From positions 1-13,645 of the forward strand of contig CAMHEP010000030.1 of assembly GCA_946184195.1 (NCBI GenBank): 13,645 bases of DNA. The letters are read 5' to 3'. This DNA is from an uncultured Bacteroidales bacterium. Lineage in GTDB: Bacteria; Bacteroidota; Bacteroidia; Bacteroidales; Paludibacteraceae. A program made the translations under genes and the position numbers. A model generated the notes under the pieces. It was not told where the DNA came from and searched no databases. It saw only the letters and a list, made by a program, of their open reading frames with translations. Each line of letters starts with the position of its first letter. Within the stretch, counting starts at the first letter, position 1. Shown here one piece after another: positions 1-5,921 of the stretch.

Positions 1-817
1 CGATGATACAAGGAACACCGATGGTGATATCCTTCATACCATACTCACCCTCGAGGGCAGCGGAGCAAGGAATCATCTTCTTCTGATCCTTGATGATAGC
101 CTCAGCCACGCTGGCAGCAGCAGCTCCCGGAGCCATCCAAGCACTTGTTCCGAGCAGACCGGTCAAGGTAGCACCACCGACCATAGTCGATTTCACTACG
201 TTCTCCACTTCCTCACGACTGAGAAATTCGGTTACTGGGATACCCTTGTAGGTAGTGTAGCTGGTAAGCGGAATCATTGTTGTGTCGCCGTGCCCACCGA
301 TTACGAATCCGTCTACGTCGTTGGCATTGCAATGCAGTGCCTGCGAGAGGAAATATTTCAGTCGAGCGCTGTCCAACGCACCACCCATACCAATCACACG
401 GTTACGCGGCAGACCCAGTGCATGCAAGGTCAGATATGCCATCGTGTCCATCGGGTTCGATACCACTACCAATATAGCGTTGGGCGAGTACTTCAGTACC
501 TGCGTAGCTACGCTCTTCACGATACCTGCGTTCACGCCGATAAGCTCCTCGCGTGTCATACCCGGCTTACGGGGAAGACCACTCGTGATAATCACTACGT
601 CTGAGTTAGCAGTCTTGCTATAGTCATTCGTCACACCGGTCACTACGGTGTCAAAGCCCATCAACTGAGCCGTTTGCATGATATCCATTGCCTTGCCTTC
701 AGCAAAACCTTCCTTGATATCAATCAAACATACTTCGCTGGCTACTTCGTTAACTGCCAGCACATTAGCACAGGTCGCACCTACGTTGCCTGCTCCTACT
801 ACGGTTACTTTAGACAT
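1..817 (-). CDS. mdh: Malate dehydrogenase, LDH-like type, C-terminus cut by window edge
   Basis: NAD-dependent oxidation of malate to oxaloacetate in the cytoplasm (TCA cycle; in anaerobic Bacteroidales usually run towards malate in the fumarate/succinate branch). 272 codons are present of a family length near 310; the missing part lies left of position 1. Seen: start ATG at 815-817 (MSKVTVVGAG), Rossmann nucleotide loop GAGNVG near residues 8-13, acidic LIDIKEG near 31-37 that favours NAD over NADP, the substrate-loop arginines in LPRKPGMTR near 81-89, the VSNPMD segment near 119-124 and the catalytic histidine in IGGHGD near 174-179. The arginine pair of the mobile loop with a methionine (PGMTR) fits malate rather than lactate dehydrogenase. 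The gene has its own promoter and a 5' leader of about 75 nt containing a hairpin (both listed separately). Identification is from conserved motifs and is secure. Confidence 0.96.
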   Translation of the reverse strand, partial: MSKVTVVGAGNVGATCANVLAVNEVASEVCLIDIKEGFAEGKAMDIMQTAQLMGFDTVVTGVTNDYSKTANSDVVIITSGLPRKPGMTREELIGVNAGIVKSVATQVLKYSPNAILVVVSNPMDTMAYLTLHALGLPRNRVIGMGGALDSARLKYFLSQALHCNANDVDGFVIGGHGDTTMIPLTSYTTYKGIPVTEFLSREEVENVVKSTMVGGATLTGLLGTSAWMAPGAAAASVAEAIIKDQKKMIPCSAALEGEYGMKDITIGVPCII

Positions 818-861
818 AACTTTATACTATTTTTTTATTGTTATTGTTCGCTTCATTCAGA

Positions 862-887
862 ATATGGCATACTATGTATGACCATAT
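862..887 (-). promoter_or_regulatory. Near-perfect hairpin at the 5' end of the mdh leader
   Basis: On the minus strand the leader reads ATATGG-T-CATAC, loop ATA, GTATG-CCATAT: an 11-bp stem with one bulged T and a three-base loop. It begins only a few nucleotides after the transcription start predicted from the upstream promoter. Seen directly: the inverted repeat. Inferred: it could protect the 5' end of the mRNA, or act as a dyad operator next to the start site. No known riboswitch class is recognised. Confidence 0.5.
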
Positions 888-896
888 AACAGGCTG

Positions 897-928
897 CAAA
901 GATACGGTTTTTTCGGCATTTATGCAAA
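897..928 (-). promoter_or_regulatory. Bacteroidota-type promoter of mdh
   Basis: On the minus strand a -33 element TTTG (925-928) is followed after 20 nt by a -7 element TATCTTTG (897-904), a full match to the TTTG-N19/20-TAnnTTTG pattern of the primary sigma factor in Bacteroidota. The transcript would start near 890-892, giving a leader of roughly 75 nt before the mdh ATG. The box lies in the AT-rich gap after the patatin gene, so mdh can be transcribed alone. Confidence 0.8.
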
Positions 929-990
929 TTTTTTTACATTATACAACAAAAAGTACTCTTTTTTACGCACTTTGTCTCTTCTTCGCACCA

Positions 991-1779
991 CTACTTGGGT
1001 TGCGCCTTTTCGTATCTGTCGATAGCAGCTATCATGGCATCATGACCGTAGGCAATAATCTCTTCCGCCCGATTGAAGTCGTAGGTTCCCCACTTGTCTT
1101 TGGCTATATCTACTGAGAAATCTACCGGATAGAGTTTTCGCATGAGTTCGCAGTTCTGCACAATCTGTATGTCAATCATCCTGTCGATGATACCGGCATA
1201 ATCGAGGTCTGTCGTGGAGCGTGGATGCTCCATCGGAGCCGACACGTTCACGGCTACCAGCAGGTCGTCCTCTTGCCGTACTACACGGTTGAGAGGCAAC
1301 GGATTAGTCAATCCGCCGTCCATCAGCAGCATACCTGCATACTCGATAGGTTGCAGCACCACGGGAATAGAGAACGATGCACGTATCAGACGATTGAGGT
1401 TACCGCTACGGAACACTTCTTCCTTACCTGTCTTGAAATCCGTGGCAACCAATGCCAAGGGGATAGGAAGGGTCTCTATATTCACATCCGGTATCATCGT
1501 ACCGAAACGATCCATCAGCCGGTTACCCTTCACCAAGTGATTGATACTGAGCGAGAAATCCGTCAACTTAAACATCTTCCATAGGTTCATGTCGAGGAAG
1601 AAATCCTTCAGCATCTGCAGCCTGCCTGCCGCATACATACCGCCTACTATCGAACCTATCGAACATCCTGCCACCGAGCTGATGGTATAACCGCGTTCCT
1701 CCAACGCCTCGATAGCACCTATATGAACCAGTCCCCTACTACCGCCCGAGGACAATACCAACGCCACTTTCTTACTCAT
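991..1779 (-). CDS. Patatin-like phospholipase (RssA/NTE family)
   Basis: 262-residue serine hydrolase of the bacterial patatin family, expected to release fatty acids from phospholipids or related acyl esters. Seen: the glycine-rich oxyanion motif GGSRG at residues 12-16, the nucleophile elbow GCSIG (38-42, Ser40) and the catalytic Asp154 in DGGLTNPLP, so the Ser-Asp dyad is complete. No signal peptide or membrane segment is evident, which suggests a cytoplasmic or membrane-peripheral enzyme. It begins at ATG 1779, overlapping the stop of the acyltransferase gene as ATGA, so the two should be translationally coupled. The pairing suggests acyl turnover on the same lipid pool (inference). Length is normal for the short RssA-like group, which lacks a C-terminal barrel. 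No clear terminator follows before the mdh promoter. Confidence 0.9.
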   Translation of the reverse strand: MSKKVALVLSSGGSRGLVHIGAIEALEERGYTISSVAGCSIGSIVGGMYAAGRLQMLKDFFLDMNLWKMFKLTDFSLSINHLVKGNRLMDRFGTMIPDVNIETLPIPLALVATDFKTGKEEVFRSGNLNRLIRASFSIPVVLQPIEYAGMLLMDGGLTNPLPLNRVVRQEDDLLVAVNVSAPMEHPRSTTDLDYAGIIDRMIDIQIVQNCELMRKLYPVDFSVDIAKDKWGTYDFNRAEEIIAYGHDAMIAAIDRYEKAQPK

Positions 1780-2363
1780 GCTTCACCCCCTTTCTGTCGG
1801 GCCGCTTGACGCTCCTTACCGGTTTTAGGCAGCACGAAGTCACTCGGATACTTGGCGTTAACATCGGCATATTCCTTTGCCAGCCTGCTAATCACGGCGT
1901 CCTCATCACTCAGGTCGTAGATGACACTCTTCATACCCGCCGTCTTATACTTATAATCCACATACGCGACAATAACCGGCACCTCGGCACGGCGTGCCAT
2001 GTAGAGAAATCCGGTACTCCAATGGTCGGTCGGTGCGAAACCGCCCTCCGGACAAATGACGACAAAGAGTTCATCGGCACGCTCCAACATATCGGCTACC
2101 ATGAAGACCGAGTTCTTTCCCTTCAGTCCGCGGATAGGTACCATCCCGAAAAGCCGAAAGACCCAACTCAGTGGCCACACGAAGAGTTCTTTTTTGCTCA
2201 GTAACTTATGTTTGACACCATAAGAGAGTAGTACCAACTTACCGATGACAGCATCCCAATACGATGTGTGGGGTGCCATCACGATGACAGCTTTCTTGAG
2301 GTCCGGCTTCTCGCCTATCACCCTCCAGCCGAAAAGGCGTAGTGTTTTTTCTGCTAAATTCAT
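1776..2363 (-). CDS. Lysophospholipid/glycerophospholipid acyltransferase (PlsC-like)
   Basis: 195-residue acyltransferase of the LPLAT/PlsC superfamily. Seen: block I PHTSYWD with the catalytic HX4D pair (His32, Asp37), block II around residues 76-81 (VPIRGL), and block III PEGGF (105-109) followed by WSTGFLYMARRAEVPVI. PEGGF replaces the more common EGTR, a change seen in small acyltransferases of this kind. The first step of the reaction is probably acyl transfer to a lysophospholipid or lysophosphatidate at the inner membrane; the exact substrate cannot be read. Start chosen at ATG 2363 (MNLAEKTLRLFGW); the frame is open back to 2462 but that extension is cysteine/arginine-rich, resembles no acyltransferase and overlaps the upstream untranslated region. 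The stop overlaps the start of the patatin gene. No convincing promoter match was found in 2364-2522. Confidence 0.87.
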   Translation of the reverse strand: MNLAEKTLRLFGWRVIGEKPDLKKAVIVMAPHTSYWDAVIGKLVLLSYGVKHKLLSKKELFVWPLSWVFRLFGMVPIRGLKGKNSVFMVADMLERADELFVVICPEGGFAPTDHWSTGFLYMARRAEVPVIVAYVDYKYKTAGMKSVIYDLSDEDAVISRLAKEYADVNAKYPSDFVLPKTGKERQAARQKGGEA

Positions 2364-2522
2364 GTTGCAACACCAATCGTTTTGACACAAATTTTGCAGC
2401 AAAATGTATGCCAACGAGTTTCCCCGAATCGGACGTGTATGTCGCCGGTCACCCTCATGCACAATTCCTGCTATGGTTAAGGATATAGGAAAAATAAAGG
2501 GGAATTAGAGGAGCTTATGGAC

Positions 2523-2556
2523 AAAAAAAGGCGTGATGATCTTTTTTCATCACGCC
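2523..2556 (-). terminator. Intrinsic terminator after the lipoprotein gene
   Basis: On the minus strand a 10-bp perfect stem (GGCGTGATGA pairing with TCATCACGCC, 2530-2556) with a short A/T loop is followed by seven T residues (2523-2529). It lies 65 nt past the lipoprotein stop and separates that unit from the acyltransferase-patatin pair. The stem is symmetric, but on the plus strand it is followed by AAATG rather than a T-run, so it works mainly leftward. Confidence 0.9.
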
Positions 2557-2620
2557 AAATGCAGTGCTCGTTAGAATAAACTATACTATTGATAGACTAT
2601 TCTGTTGAACGAATTATTCT

Positions 2621-3208
2621 TTAGAAATCATACGTGCCATTGAAGTTCACTTTTTTGACCATGTAGAAGAACTCATCCATTTTTACCACGCCGTTCTCGT
2701 AAGTGACAGGTCCCCGGCTTTGCCAATTTTCCTCATTCTCCGGGGTGACATACAAAATATCATTTTCTATCTTATATTCATACCTATCAATATAAGTGGC
2801 GAAATAGAAATAGAAGGTGAATGATTTTCTATTAACGTAGTAGGTTTTGGAGGCATAGTAGCCATTCTTGGGTCTATTGAGTGAGAAGGCAGATAGAGTC
2901 GTTTCGAAGGTAGACCGGTCAATGACATGCACCCCATCCGTTTCCGTGTCAAAGGGGCTTTCTTCTTCAAGTCGAGTCGGACCATAGGCATCACCGGCAG
3001 CGCTATACGTATCCATTTGCATATCCACCCATTCTACACAGGCATCGCGCACATACCATCCAACAGGGAGGTAGGCGCGTGCGCCGACCGATGAACCGGT
3101 ATCAGGGTCTTCACCGTAGCTACTACCGGAGCCATTGCCCGATTTACATGATGAGAAAATGAGCACACTGAGCATCAAGAGGGATGCTAAATAAAAGAAT
3201 CGTTTCAT
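2621..3208 (-). CDS. Small lipoprotein of unknown function
   Basis: 195-residue predicted lipoprotein that I do not recognise. Seen: a type II signal peptide (MKRF, hydrophobic core, FSSC with Cys21 as the lipidated residue), a Gly/Ser-rich linker to about residue 42, then a mixed domain rich in aromatic residues and beta-type strands (tyrosine-rich SFTFYFYFATYIDRYEYK near 128-145) with alternating turns. The shape resembles small beta-rich Bacteroidota lipoproteins of the lipocalin-like kind, but no defining motif is visible, so no function is given. It lies 37 bp downstream of the barrel protein gene with no promoter between and is followed by a strong terminator, so the two form a probable two-gene unit. 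Base composition is noticeably more AT-rich than in the genes on either side. Confidence 0.82.
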   Translation of the reverse strand: MKRFFYLASLLMLSVLIFSSCKSGNGSGSSYGEDPDTGSSVGARAYLPVGWYVRDACVEWVDMQMDTYSAAGDAYGPTRLEEESPFDTETDGVHVIDRSTFETTLSAFSLNRPKNGYYASKTYYVNRKSFTFYFYFATYIDRYEYKIENDILYVTPENEENWQSRGPVTYENGVVKMDEFFYMVKKVNFNGTYDF

Positions 3209-3245
3209 AGAAAAAAAATTTAGAGATTAATTCTATCGGTTCATA

Positions 3246-3965
3246 TTAATAGGCAAAACCTAATTTGAAATATACACCGTGTAGCGGGTCGGTATCCTTA
3301 GCTTTCTTCATTTCATATCCGACTCCCAATTGTATGAAGCTGAGTTTGAGTCCCAGTCCGCCGCGAAATAAAAAGCCGCCTGCCGTTTCCCCCTCGATGG
3401 TTTGCACTTTGGCTCCCTTGGTCTTAGGTGTGAGTGTGGTGGTCGGTTTGAAGGCTACATATCCACCTAAGTCCAAGTCAAGGCAAGCGTCAAACTTTTT
3501 ACTCTTATTACCGAGAAAATAAACCTTAGCGTCGAGGAAGATAGGCATATACGTATACCGAACTTCCGTTTTATAGTTTTTATCTTCGTTGTTATAGAAG
3601 AACCAATCGATTCCTGCGGCAGGACCGAGGTAAAGGTGCTGATTGGCGAACTTGACCCCCATAGAGAGGTCGAGACCGGCTGCACCGCCGATTTTATCTT
3701 GTCCCTTAGCTTTTGTTATGGCTCCGTTGGCTTCAAGAAACATGGCAAACCTTGCTTTGGATTTTTGCAGTTGCTCTGCCTCTTGTGTCTTTTCCCCGGC
3801 TTCTTCAGTCTGTTTTTGTAGCGCTTTTTCCTTTGCTTCAGCGGGAATATTTTGCTCAACCAGTACGGAAACAACTCCTTGTTTTTTCGTTGTAGCTTTA
3901 TCGTCGGCATATGCAGTCAGGATCGTTCCCATGATGAGACAAGTCAATAAAAATGTCTTTTTCAT
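3246..3965 (-). CDS. Small outer-membrane beta-barrel protein with N-terminal helical segment
   Basis: 239 residues. Seen: a signal peptide with a likely cut after AYA (residues 18-20), a charged, Glu/Lys/Gln-rich stretch from about 38 to 72 that should be helical and may form a coiled coil, then alternating amphipathic strands with Gly/aromatic turns to the end, finishing with LHGVYFKLGFAY. A terminal aromatic residue after alternating hydrophobics is the usual barrel-recognition signal. This fits the small 8-strand outer-membrane beta-barrel families (OmpW/OMP_b-brl-like) common in Bacteroidota; no ligand can be assigned. It is the first gene of a probable unit with the lipoprotein downstream. 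The start ATG 3963-3965 is followed at once by MKK. No promoter of the standard type was found in the 180 nt upstream, so it may depend on a different signal or on read-through. Confidence 0.82.
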   Translation of the reverse strand: MKKTFLLTCLIMGTILTAYADDKATTKKQGVVSVLVEQNIPAEAKEKALQKQTEEAGEKTQEAEQLQKSKARFAMFLEANGAITKAKGQDKIGGAAGLDLSMGVKFANQHLYLGPAAGIDWFFYNNEDKNYKTEVRYTYMPIFLDAKVYFLGNKSKKFDACLDLDLGGYVAFKPTTTLTPKTKGAKVQTIEGETAGGFLFRGGLGLKLSFIQLGVGYEMKKAKDTDPLHGVYFKLGFAY

Positions 3966-4147
3966 AAATTATATCATTTTAGTGTTTAGTGTTTTTCTAC
4001 TCATTTAACGGCTTTTCGAACGCCTCCGTTGTGCACCACTTAATAGATAGATTTAGGCTTATCGCTGTGTCCGGTGCATCACACGCGATGAATTATGAGC
4101 CATTAGGTGTTCTGTTTCATAGGCAATATCAGTTTACAGTTATATAT
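3966..4147 (-). other. Non-coding interval with inverted repeats upstream of the barrel gene
   Basis: About 180 nt without a gene between the 6S RNA terminator and the barrel-protein ATG. No TAnnTTTG box is present on the minus strand. Two inverted repeats are visible: 4063-4070 (CGCTGTGT) with 4081-4087 (ACACGCG), and an AACGG/CCGTT stem at about 4008-4030. TGCACC at 4032-4037 can also pair with GGTGCA at 4073-4078, competing with the first hairpin. This could be a structured 5' leader or simply a spacer. Confidence 0.35.
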
Positions 4148-4181
4148 AAAAAAAGCGGACCTGCAATATTGCTGTTCCGCT
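4148..4181 (-). terminator. Intrinsic terminator of the 6S RNA gene
   Basis: On the minus strand AGCGGA (4176-4181) pairs with TCCGCT (4154-4159) around an inner GCAATATTGC palindrome, followed by seven T residues (4148-4154). The upstream arm overlaps the 3' strand of the 6S closing stems (4172-4186), so terminator and closing stem cannot both be fully formed. Confidence 0.85.
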
Positions 4182-4399
4182 AATTGAGGCTCTGGTACTG
4201 CCCTATGGTCTGAACAAGCAACACCGAAGCCCGCAATGATATGTCCAAGAGGTATACTTCGAAGTATACCCTAAAAAATACATATCCCTGGAGCATCCAT
4301 GCTACATTGTCTTGGACCATAAACGAAATTTACCAGATTCCAATTAGCCAAGAACAAGCGCTAAGACGCCTTATTTATAGAATTCACACTCTTAATTTC
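4148..4399 (-). ncRNA. ssrS: 6S RNA (RNA polymerase-binding regulatory RNA)
   Basis: A transcription unit of about 250 nt with its own promoter and terminator and no coding frame. It folds into one long rod: closing stems TTGTTC (4352-4357)/GAACAG (4172-4177), GCTAATTG (4341-4348)/CAATTAGC (4179-4186) and TCTGGTA (4331-4337)/TACCAGA (4191-4197). Next comes a large central bubble whose 3' side holds a small UUCG hairpin (4218-4234). Then follow the distal stem GTCCAAGA (4310-4317)/TCTTGGAC (4243-4250) and an apical hairpin made by a 20-nt palindrome (4251-4270). A rod with a central open bubble that mimics promoter DNA is the defining form of 6S RNA, which binds the housekeeping RNA polymerase holoenzyme and dampens transcription in slow growth. 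It may belong to the family first listed as Bacteroidales-1, described as bounded by such a promoter and terminator. The fold was derived by eye; no covariance search was possible. Confidence 0.72.
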
Positions 4400-4404
4400 G
4401 ATTG

Positions 4405-4436
4405 CAAAGATACTACTTTTTTTTCATATTAGCAAA
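4405..4436 (-). promoter_or_regulatory. Bacteroidota-type promoter of the 6S RNA
   Basis: On the minus strand TTTG (4433-4436) is followed after 20 nt by TATCTTTG (4405-4412), the same -7 octamer and spacing as the mdh promoter. The start would fall near 4398-4400. It sits only 21 bp past the stop of the PD40-OmpA gene, and no terminator is visible between them, so read-through from the upstream operon is also possible. Confidence 0.82.
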
Positions 4437-4457
4437 AAATTAACAATTATTCGCATT

Positions 4458-5909
4458 TTATTTTGTCCGTACACGTAGTTCGACGCGTCGATTTTGCGCT
4501 CTACCGTCGGTGGTAGAGTTGTCGGCGACAGGTTCGGTCTCGCCATATCCTCGGGCAGTCAGTCGCTCGTCAGGATAGCCGTGCTCGATGAGCCAATCAC
4601 GAACAGCCGCAGCTCGTAATTCACTCAGCTCCAAGTTACGTTCCGCCGAACCGATGGCATCGGTATGTCCCGCCACCTCAAGGAGGGGCAAGCTATCCCG
4701 TGCGAGGAGAATGGTCACTATATACTGCAACTCCGGTTCCGAGGTAGACAGCAGATGCGCCGAACCGAAGGGGAAGAACACATTCCTCAGCCGCAACGGC
4801 TTATCTACCGTAGGGACAAGAGAATCGGTGTCAGCGGCTTCACGATGGTTTGGTTCGTCCGCCGCAGCCGTTGTCATAGGCTCGGCACGCAGGTACTCAG
4901 GCAACGGCAGACGACATAGGTCCAGTCCATTATTCATCGTCGGACGCGACAGGTACGCCGTACTTCCGTCCGTCGACACCTTGTACCAGCAGTCATTACC
5001 GGGCGTGTTAATCTGCTTACCTAAGTTGACAGGGACGCTCCACTCCGTCCACGAGTCGGGATGGAGACGTGTGGACATATATATATCCAGTCCCCCTAGG
5101 GAGCCGTGTCCCTCCGACGCGAAATAGAGGGTTTTCATATCCGGATGCAGATAGGGAGAACGGTCTATATAGGGGGTGTTGATGGTCGTTCCTAACGAGA
5201 AGGGAGTGCCCCATGTGCCGTCCTCCTGCATGAGAGAGACAAAGATATTCGGTGACATCACGGGGTCATCCGCCGTAGCAGCAGCGGCTACAAAGAGGAG
5301 TGCCTGTCCGTCTGCCGACAACATCGCATCAGCTTGCCACGACGATAGTCTCATTACCTCCGGCATAGGCATAGGTCCTGTCCAACCGCTGGCGCTCCGG
5401 GTGGAATAACCCAACTGACCGCGGCGGAACATAAAGAGCACTTGCCCGTCCAGCGACAAGGACAACGGAGCATCATTCTCCGACGAACAGAGTTCCTTGA
5501 GCACACGCGCCTCCGTCCATTCGCCGTCCACCCTGTGTGAGACGTATATATCTTCGCCGCGGAGGTTATCGCGACGATGGTTACCGCAGAAATAGAGTGT
5601 CTTGCCGTCGGCTGACAACACCGGTCCGTACTCATCCCCCGGCGTGTTGATAGTCTTCGGGAAAGGATAGAGGACAACGGTGGTGTCTATGTCCCGACTC
5701 AGCGTCGCCATCAGGGCTATATAGTCGGGATAGTCTTTCAGCCTCTTCTCGTAGGTCTGAGCTATACGGGTCGCTTCCTCCCATTGCTGTGCCACCAAGG
5801 ACTCGGCTATATCGCGCGTCAGGGCCATATACCACTCCCGCGGTGTGGGTTTGGCGGCTCCTAAAGGTAGAGTCGACACAATAAGCAATATGGTGAGCAG
5901 GCGTCGCAT
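4458..5909 (-). CDS. PD40 beta-propeller / OmpA-family envelope protein
   Basis: 483 residues. Seen in order: signal peptide MRRLLTILLIVSTLPLGAA with no lipobox cysteine, so a soluble periplasmic form after cleavage; a short helical, TPR-like segment (about 25-68); at least five PD40 (WD40-like) blade motifs of the type SADGKTLYF, SLDGQVLFM, SADGQALLFVA, HPDMKTLYFAS and STDGSTAYLS across about 90-330; a linker of about 45 residues; and an OmpA C-terminal domain (about 375-483). The OmpA domain carries the peptidoglycan-binding Asp417 (GHTDAIGS) and Arg432 (ELRA) and the RAQNRRVEL tail. It should bind peptidoglycan through OmpA and a partner through the propeller. The layout resembles PorE of the type IX secretion system and PD40-OmpA proteins generally, but PorE is a lipoprotein and this one is not, so I do not name it. 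It starts 12 bp after malQ, as the last gene of that operon. Confidence 0.9.
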   Translation of the reverse strand: MRRLLTILLIVSTLPLGAAKPTPREWYMALTRDIAESLVAQQWEEATRIAQTYEKRLKDYPDYIALMATLSRDIDTTVVLYPFPKTINTPGDEYGPVLSADGKTLYFCGNHRRDNLRGEDIYVSHRVDGEWTEARVLKELCSSENDAPLSLSLDGQVLFMFRRGQLGYSTRSASGWTGPMPMPEVMRLSSWQADAMLSADGQALLFVAAAATADDPVMSPNIFVSLMQEDGTWGTPFSLGTTINTPYIDRSPYLHPDMKTLYFASEGHGSLGGLDIYMSTRLHPDSWTEWSVPVNLGKQINTPGNDCWYKVSTDGSTAYLSRPTMNNGLDLCRLPLPEYLRAEPMTTAAADEPNHREAADTDSLVPTVDKPLRLRNVFFPFGSAHLLSTSEPELQYIVTILLARDSLPLLEVAGHTDAIGSAERNLELSELRAAAVRDWLIEHGYPDERLTARGYGETEPVADNSTTDGRAQNRRVELRVRTK

Positions 5910-5921
5910 CGTTCCTCTCTC

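Noticed and set aside
954..966. Terminator after the patatin gene
   Set aside because: The AAAAAGAGTACTTTTT repeat is A/T only apart from a few bases and would form a very weak stem; not enough to call.
2364..2420. Promoter for the acyltransferase gene
   Set aside because: TACATTTTG and AAAATTTG resemble the -7 box, but the spacing or sequence is off and no matching -33 element was found.
2364..2462. N-terminal extension of the acyltransferase to position 2462
   Set aside because: The extra 33 residues are unlike the family, which starts close to the MNLAEKTLRLFGW segment.
4251..4270. 20-bp perfect palindrome as a regulator binding site or mobile-element end
   Set aside because: It sits exactly at the tip of the 6S RNA rod, where it forms the apical hairpin, and no transposase or target duplication is nearby.
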